64,000 nucleotides of DNA from Desulfobacteraceae bacterium. GTDB lineage: Bacteria; Desulfobacterota; Desulfobacteria; Desulfobacterales; JACKCP01. Positions 27,802 to 36,800 of the stretch are shown here, one piece after another. A program made the translations under genes and the position numbers. The notes beneath the pieces are model-generated. The model was not told where the DNA came from and did no database searches. It saw only the letters and a list, made by a program, of their open reading frames with translations. The stretch is from the NCBI GenBank assembly GCA_020633955.1, contig JACKCP010000010.1, positions 59,002-123,001 of the forward strand, given 5' to 3'. Numbering within the stretch: position 1 is the first letter of the stretch; every line of letters begins with the position of its first letter.

Positions 27802-30800
27802 ATGATTAAGAAAATATTCAATTCCAGTCTGCCGGTTCTGGCATACAATCCCTTTGGTTCACCAGACATAAATTATTTCAAAGCCTTATTTGAAAGCGGA
27901 TGTCTTCCTGTATTTGATACAGAATTTATTGAATATGAACTTGCAGCAGAAATTATAGAAGAGCTTGATAAATCAGGTATTCTTTATGGCGTAAGGATTT
28001 TTGCAGAAAATTTTGATCTTTTTGAATTTATAGAAACAAAAAAGCTTAAAAATATTGAAGCTGTAATTGTTTCATATTTTGACAAAACTGAACTTGAAGA
28101 TTTTTGTTTTCCAATTTCTCAGGCAGTTAAGCTTATTGAAACAACAGATATTCAGATTAATGAGGAATTAAAGGCTGCCGGAGCAGACGCTCTTATTTTA
28201 AAAGGTGCGGAGGCAGGGGGGAAAATATCTGAATTTACATCCTTTGTTCTTATGCAGTGGTATCTTGAAAATACGGATTATCCTGTAATAATTCACGGTG
28301 GTGCAGGTCTTTATACAACAGCAGGACTTTTTTCAGGAGGAGCATCAGGAATTGTTTTAGACAGTCAGCTCTATTTAACAGATGAAGCTCCAGTTTCAAA
28401 AAGTTTTAAAAATATTTTTGAAAATCTTGAGGAATTTGATTCAGATATCATTGAAGATGACAAAGGCAATAGATTCAGGTTTTTTTCAAAGCTTGCAACA
28501 AAAATTGTAAAAGACCTTAAAATTAAGGAAAAAACTGAAGATAAAGACATTTCTCTTTATGAAAAAATTAAAAAAACAGTAACTTTTCTTTCAAAGGAAA
28601 CACAAAATCCCGTTCAGAGTCTTTTTTTTCTTGGACAGGACTCTTCATTTGCCAGAAAGTTTGTAAAAAAATCAAGAAGACTTAAAGATGTAATAAGTTT
28701 TTTATTTGAAAACACTTCAAAACTTTTAAACTCCATAGAAAACAGTAACCCGATAAGAGAAAATTCAAAATTTTGTAAAATATCCGGGTGCAGATATCCA
28801 ATTATCCAGGGACCCATGGCAAATGTTTCGGATAATGCAGATTTTGCAGCTGCGGTTTATGAAAACGGAGGTCTGCCTTTTTTTGCACTTGGAAGCCTTC
28901 CCCATGAAAAGGCAGAGGAAATAATATCTGAAGGAAACCAAAAAGTTCCTGTATTTGGAGCAGGACTTATTGGCATAGAGGCTTTGAACAAAAATATTTT
29001 GTCTCACATTGAAATAATTAAAAAAAAGAAAGTTAAATTTGCTCTTTTTGCAGGGGGGAGTCCTTCCCAGATAAATGAGCTTGAAAAAAATAATATAACA
29101 GCCTGGATTCATACACCTTCCCTTGGAATGCTTGACAATGCTGTTTCAGGAGGATGCAAAGGCTTTATTTTTGAAGGAACTGAAGCTGGCGGTCATGTTG
29201 GAAAACTCACAAGCCTTGTTTTATGGGAACTTGGAATCGGTTATTTAATGGAAAAAGATGGTTTGGATCTTTCAGGTCTGACAGTTATTTTTGCAGGAGG
29301 TATAGGAACAAAAACAGCTTCCTGTGCAGTTTCCGGAATATCTTCAATTCTTGCCAAAAATGGTGCGGCAGTATCAATTCAGCTTGGAACACCTTATCTT
29401 TTTTCAGAGGAAATAGTTAAAACAAAGGCCCTTAAAAGAAAATATCAGGAAGTAATATCAAAACACTACAAAACCATGCTCATGGGAACTACGGTAGGTC
29501 TTGCCGCAAGAACTGTAAAAACCCCTTTTTCAGAAAAAATAATAGAAAATGAAAATTTCAGAATAAAAGAAAATCTTTCCTTAAATGAAAGAAAAAAAGG
29601 ATTTGAAGAAGATAATATCGGCTCCCTTCTTATTGCTGCAAAGGGAATAAAGCCTGTATTTGATTCTGATAATAATAAAGTTGTTTTTGAAAGTTTTTGT
29701 GATGAAGAGTGCTTTGAAAAGGGCAATTACTGCGTTGGTTCAAGTATTGCCTTTCATTCAGGGGCAAAAAATATAGCTTTAATTCATGATGTTTACATGA
29801 AAAGCGAAAAAGATTTGATTGAAAATCTTTGTCGCCTTGAAGTTTTGTTTTCTAAAAAAAGAATGCTTGAAGATGAGATTGCAGTAATTGGAATGGGATG
29901 TGTTTATCCTGATGCCTCAAATACAGAGGAATTCTGGCAAAATATTGTTTCAAAGAAATATTCCATAAGAGAAATTTCTGATTCAAGGCTTGATAAAAGT
30001 CTTTATTTTGATGAGGACAGAAAAGCCCCTGACAAAGCCTATACAAAAATTGCAGGTATGGCTGATAATTTTAAATTTTATCCTGAAAAATTTGGATTGG
30101 ATGAAAAAACAGGAAACTCAATTTCAAGAAGCCAGCAAATGCTTCTTGAGGCATGCAGTCAGGCAATTGAAAATTCAGGTATAAAAACAGAAACAAGCGA
30201 AATTTTAAAATCTGCGGCAGTAATTATAGGCTCATGCCTTGGAAACGAGTTAAGCCATAATCTTAATCTCAAATATTTTTATCCTGAACTTGAATACCAT
30301 CTTGACCAGATAGATGAATATAAAAAACTTTCTAAGGAAGAAAAGGAAAAAATTCTTGATAATCTCAAAAAATCCCTTTCAGGAGAAAGCAGTTTTGAAT
30401 CACCAGACAGTGCAACCTTAAATATTGAAGCCTCAAGAATAGCTGCCTGGCTTGGAACACAAGGCCCTAATTATGTTGTTGATGCAGCCTGTGCAACATC
30501 ATTTGCAGCAATTGACTGCGGAATAAGGGAGTTATTATCAAAATCAACAGACCTTGTTATTGCAGGCGGAGTAAATTCAAGTCTTTCGCCTGAATCATTT
30601 ATTGGATTCTGTAAAATGGGAGCCCTTTCTGCAGAAGGGTCATTTCCTTTTGATAAAAGAGCCGGAGGTTTTGTCTTGGGTGAAGGTGCAGGAGTTGTAA
30701 TTTTAAAGAGAATGAAAGATGCCATACGGGATAAGGACAATATCCTGGCGGTTCTGAAATCTGTTGGAGCATCCTCTGATGGAAAGGGAAAGGCCGTTGC

Positions 30801-33800
30801 AGCCCCAAATGAAAAAGGACAGATTCTTGCACTTGAAAGATGCTTTGAAAAAAACAAATCTATTAGCCGCGAAGACATAGACTTTATTGAGGCCCACGGA
30901 ACTTCAACAATAATTGGTGATGAAGCTGAAATAAAAACTCTTTCAGATTTTTACGGAAAGTCTGGAAAAACAGGAATAAGCTCAGTCAAGTCACAGATAG
31001 GCCATCTTTTAGGGGGAGCAGGTGCAGCAGGTTTTATAAAAACTGTTCTTGCAATACAAAATAAAACCCTTCCGCCTGTTGCAGATTTTAATGAACTTTC
31101 AGATAAATGCTCCCTTGAAGGTTCAGATTTATACATAATTACCAAGCCTGAAAAATGGAAAACAAAGGACAACAGCCCAAGAAGGGCAGGGGTAAGTTCC
31201 TATGGATTTGGAGGAATAAACTATCATGCTGTTCTTGAGGAATATAACGAAAACTATGAACCTTTGAAGAGAAATTTTTTTACCTGTCTTGGACTTAACC
31301 CTGACAGTAAAAGGATTGTTATTTCAGGACTTGGAGTAATTGTTCCGGGAGCTTGTAATCAGGATGAATTCTATGAAAAACTATTGTCCGGTAAAAAGGA
31401 TTTTAAAAATATTCCTGAAACTATTTTTCACAATGATTATTATGCAAAGGCAGATGAGCAGTTCAGGCTTCCTCTTGTAAAGGCAGGAATTGTTGAAGAT
31501 TACAAGTTTAACAGTATTAAATATAAAATCCCTCCAAACACCCTTAAATCAATAGACCGAGCTCAGCTTTTTGCACTTGATGCAGCAAGTCAGGCAATAG
31601 AAGAGGCCTGTGGAGACAATAAAGAGACTTTATTTGCACCTCAAAATAAAACAGGTGTGATTCTTGGAGCCATAAGCGGATCAAAGCATGTTGAAAATAT
31701 TATTCGTTCAAGAACAGTTCTTATTGAAAGAATAATTGGTGAAACAAAAGGTATTGATAATAATATTAAGGAAAAAATAAAAACAGAGCTTGGAGCTTCT
31801 TTAAGAAACCGATTCCATGAAAACTGCGAAGATACAACCCCTGGACTTCTTTCCAATATAGTAAGCGGAAGAGTTGCAAATTATTTTGGATGCTGCGGAG
31901 CAAATTTTATTGTTGATGCTGCCTGTGCATCTTCTGCAATAGCAATGGATATTGCCATGAAATCAATACTTTCAGGCGATAATGATGTGGTTCTTACAGG
32001 AGGAGTTGATACAAACTTCTATCCTGGAATCATGATGGTATTTAAAAGGCTTGGACTTTTGTCTGCGGAAGATACAAAAGTTTTTGACAAAAGATCAAAC
32101 GGTGTAAATTTAAGCGAGGCAGGTGTTGTCATGGTAATGACCACCTATGAAAAGGCAGTGGAAAAAGGACTTCCGGTTCTTGCCGAAATATCATCCATGA
32201 AATTTGCTTCAAAACCTTCAAATAATCTTTATTCTCCCTCACAGGAGCTTATAAGAAAAACAGCAGAAAAATGCTATGCTGACTCAGGTGTTTTCAAGAA
32301 AAATATTTCATATATGGACGTATTTGGTTTTTCAAGCCTTATGATGGATCAGATTGAAAATCAGGGACTTGACAGCCTTTTTGAACACGATCTTTTCTTT
32401 GGAAATACAAAACCGGAGCTTGGTTATTTTAAAGGAGCAAATCCAGCCGTTGTTTTTGCAAGACTTATTTTACAGGCAAAAAACAGGAAGATTCTTCCAA
32501 ACAGAAATTATGACAAAGATAATTCAATAATCAAAAAAGGTTCACATTTAAAATCAGCCGGGGATTTAGTTGATTTTGATGAAAATATGCAGTTTCATAC
32601 AGCTGCAAATATTTTTGGATTTGGTGCAAATCACGGACATGCCATAATAAGCTCCCTTCCTTCAAGGCTTTTAAAATCTGAAAAAGAACAGGAAAAAACA
32701 GCAGATTTAACAATAAAACATCCTGAAATATTAAAAAATTCAGCAGTTCTTTTGTGCGGCCAGGGCTCCCAGTATCCAAAGATGATGAAGTCTTTATATG
32801 AAAAAGAAGAAATAATCAGAAAACATCTGGACTATGGGGAACAGATTTTTAAAAATAAAAGAGGCTATTCCATACTTGAGATAATGTTTGGAAGAAAGCC
32901 TGGTCTTAACTCCACTGAAAATACCCAGCCTGCTGTTTTTATGGCAAGTTCGGCTCTTTTTGAATACCTGAAGTCAAAAGGGTTTTATCCAGAGTATTTT
33001 ATTGGCCACAGCATAGGAGAATATTCAGCACTTTATGCATCAGGAGCACTTGATTTTGAAGATGCAATGAAGCTTCTTTTAAAAAGGTCTGAACTTATGA
33101 AGGAAGCTGACAAAAAATACCCCGGAAAAATTTTAATTGTATTTAAAAACAGTGAAGAAACCGCTGAACTGATAAAAGAATCAGGAATTGAAGGAATTTA
33201 TCTTTCAAACATAAACAGCCTTAAGCAGACAGGGGTTTCTGGTTTTACTGAAAAAATTGAAGCTTTTTGCTCTTTTCTTGCAAAAAAAGGAGTGTTTTAC
33301 AAAAAGCTTGATCTTACAGGTGCTTTTCATACCCCGGTTCTTTTGGAGGCTTCTGAAAAACTTGAAAAATATTTGGAAAATGTAAGATTCAATAAATCCT
33401 TGCTTCCAAAAATTATTTCAAACGTAACAGGAAAACCATATCCTGAAGATGAAAAAGAAGTAAAAAATCTTCTTGTAAATCAGATAATTTCACCTGTGCA
33501 GTTTGTAAAATCAATAAAAACAGCAATGAACCTTGGTGTAAGAAACTTTGTTGAAACAGGAACAGGAAAGATTCTTTCAGGTCTTTTAAAGCACATGGAG
33601 CTTGATGACTATAATTCTTATTTATGTGTGGAGTCCGATGCAAAAGAATATGAAAGCCTTGAAAAAATAGATTTGTTTGTTCAGGAGATTAAAGAAGATA
33701 AAGTTGTTGTTTTTAATGAAAAAACTGATGACAAGCTTGAATTTGACGAGGATTTTAAAAGCTTTGTTTCAAAAAACAAGGCCAAACTGGATAAGGTTTT

Positions 33801-36800
33801 GTTCAGTGTATATGAAAAGACAAAATATGAAGAAAAAATTAAAAAGCTTGAAAATTTCAGGTTTTATACAGACCGCATTGCAATAGCAGGAGTTTCAGTC
33901 GGTCTTCCCGGAAAGTCCGGAAATGTTTTTAATGATGACAATTTTTCAAACCTTATTTCAGGTAAAAATTTTATTGATGAGCTTTCAGATGAAGAAAAAT
34001 CAAGGTTTGCAGATAAAAAAATATCTGGAATAAAAAAATCTCCCACAGGAAGTGTGGAAGTTAAAAAAATAAAGGACATAAGCGATGTAATTCAGCTTGC
34101 AGGAAGGCTTGGATATTTTGACCTTAAGGATTACGGAGTTGAATATGATTATGACATTGCCATTTCCCTTGCCTTTGCAGCCGGAATAGAAGCTTTGAAA
34201 GATGCAAAAATTCCACTTGTTAAAATAAAAAATAAAAAATCAGACAAATTGTCCCCGGCTGAAAAATTTGAGCTTCCCTTTGAAATGCAGGCTTCAACCG
34301 GAGTTATAATGACTTCCCTTTTTCATGGAATGGAAAAGTTTGTAAGGGAAATGAATTCCTATTATTGCGACAGATTTTATTCAAAACCATATGAGGAAAT
34401 GGAAAACATTTATTATCACCTCATGGAAAATCTTAAATCCAAAGAGTCAAAAGACAAAGTTACAGACTGGTTTTTCAGATTAAGGGAGGAAAGAAAAAAC
34501 TCATCTGAATATGAATTTGATAAAAACCTTTTATTTAACATAACCCCTCTTGGTTCTGCACATTTTGCCCAGCATATCAAGGCAAAGGGTCCAAATCTCA
34601 ATATAAGCGGTGCATGTGCCTCAACAACCCAGGCATGTGCAGTTGCAGAGGACTGGATCAGAAGCGGAAGATGCGAAAGAGTTATTATAATAGGAGGAGA
34701 AGGAGCAACTTCTCCAGAACTTAATCAGTGGATAGGTTCAGGTTTTCTTTCCCTTGGAGCAGCAAGTGTTAAAAAGAATGTAAAAGAGGCTTCAAAGCCG
34801 TTTGATAAAGACAGGCATGGAACAATTTTAGGAAGCGGTGCTGTGTCCTTGATTATTGAAAAATGTTCAACCATAGAAAAAAGGGGACTAAAAGGACAGG
34901 CTGAAATACTTGGAACCTGGCTTGGAAACAGCGCATACCATACAACAGGAATAGATACGAACCATCTTGCACAGGAAATGAGCCTTTTTATGGATATGAC
35001 AAGAAAAAGGCACAACCTTAATATAAGTGAAATTGCTCAAAATACTGTTTTTATGTCACATGAAACATACACTCCGGCAAAGGGCGGAAGTGCTGATGCA
35101 GAAATAAAGGCCTTGCGCGCGTGTTTTAAAGACAGTGCCTCAAAGGTTAAGATAACCAATACAAAAGGATATACAGGACACACTCTTGGGGCAGGTATTG
35201 AAGATGCTGTTCTTGTAAAATGCCTCCAGACAGGCAAAGTCCCTGCAATAGCAAATCTTGAAAAAATTCCGCCTGAATTTGCAGATTTAAGGCTTAAAGA
35301 TGAAACCACAGGAAATTTTAAATACGGACTGCATTTTTCAGCAGGATTTGGTTCTCATTTTGCCTTTTTATTTATTAAAAAAATTGATGAGGCAGATGTA
35401 GAAAATAATCCTTTATATGAAAAATGGCTTGAAAGTATTTCAGGAATTAAAAATCCAGAGCCTCAGATTATAAATTCTACACTTTGCATTGAATCTTTAA
35501 AAAGCGGTGAAAAAGAAAAAGATAAAAATTTAAAAGTCGGCAGTGTTTCTCTGGAAACAAAAATCAAAAAAATAATTTCAGTTCAGACAGGCTACAGCGA
35601 AGACATGCTGGAAAAAGACCTTGACCTTGAGGCAGATCTTGGAATTGATACTGTAAAACAGGTTGAAATCTTTGGTAAAATAACATCAGAACTTAATTTT
35701 GAAGTACCAGAGGATTTAAAGCTAAGAGAACTGAACACAATAAAAAAGATAGCAGAATATATTGGTTCAAAAACAGAAAACATATCTTTTGCTTCAGATA
35801 GTTTAAAAGAAAATTATCAGGAAAAACCTGATGATTATGTAAAAAAAATCATAAAAATAATTTCCATCCAGACAGGTTACAGCGAAGACATGCTTGAAAA
35901 AGACCTTGACCTTGAGGCTGATCTTGGAATTGATACAGTAAAACAGGTTGAAATTTTTGGTAAAATTTCATCAGAGCTCAATTTTGAAGTACCAGAGGAT
36001 TTAAAGCTAAGAGAACTGAATACAATAAAAAAGATAGCAGAATATATAAGTTCAAAAACAGAAAACACATCTTTTATGTTGGACAGTTCAAAAGATAATT
36101 ATCATGAAAGTCATCAGGAAAACTCTGATGATTATGAAGAAAAAATCAAAAAAATAATTTCAGCCCAGACAGGTTACAGCGAAGACATGCTTGAAAAAGA
36201 CCTTGACCTTGAGGCTGATCTTGGAATTGACACGGTAAAACAGGTTGAAATATTTGGTAAAATTTCATCAGAGCTTGGGATTGAAGTTCCTGAAGATTTG
36301 AAATTAAGGGAGCTTAATACAATACAAAAGCTTGCATTATATCTAAGCGGCAAGTCAGGAAATGGGAAAAAATCTGAAAATGAATCTTTATCTGAGCCAC
36401 TTGAAGCAATCCCTTCTACTGTAAAAAGATATAAAGTTTCTGTTTCAGAATTTGAGGCTGAAAAAGATGAGTCAAATATCTTTGTTGGAAAAAGCTTTCT
36501 TGTAACAACCGATGATTTTGGATTTTCAGAAATTTTTACTGAAAAGATAAGAGATCTCGGCATAATACCTGTCACCATTGGAAAGGCAGAAACAAATGAT
36601 TATAAGGTAAATTTTGCAGATCATGATGAACTCTGGTCTGTTATGGATAAAATTTCAAAGGAGCATGACTTAAGCGGATTTATTCACCTTTCTGCTTTAA
36701 ACGGTTATTTTTCAGACAAAAACCATGATGACTGCGAAGAAGATGTAAAACCGTTTTTTATAATTTCAAAAAATCTTTCCAAAAATATGAAAAACAAAGG

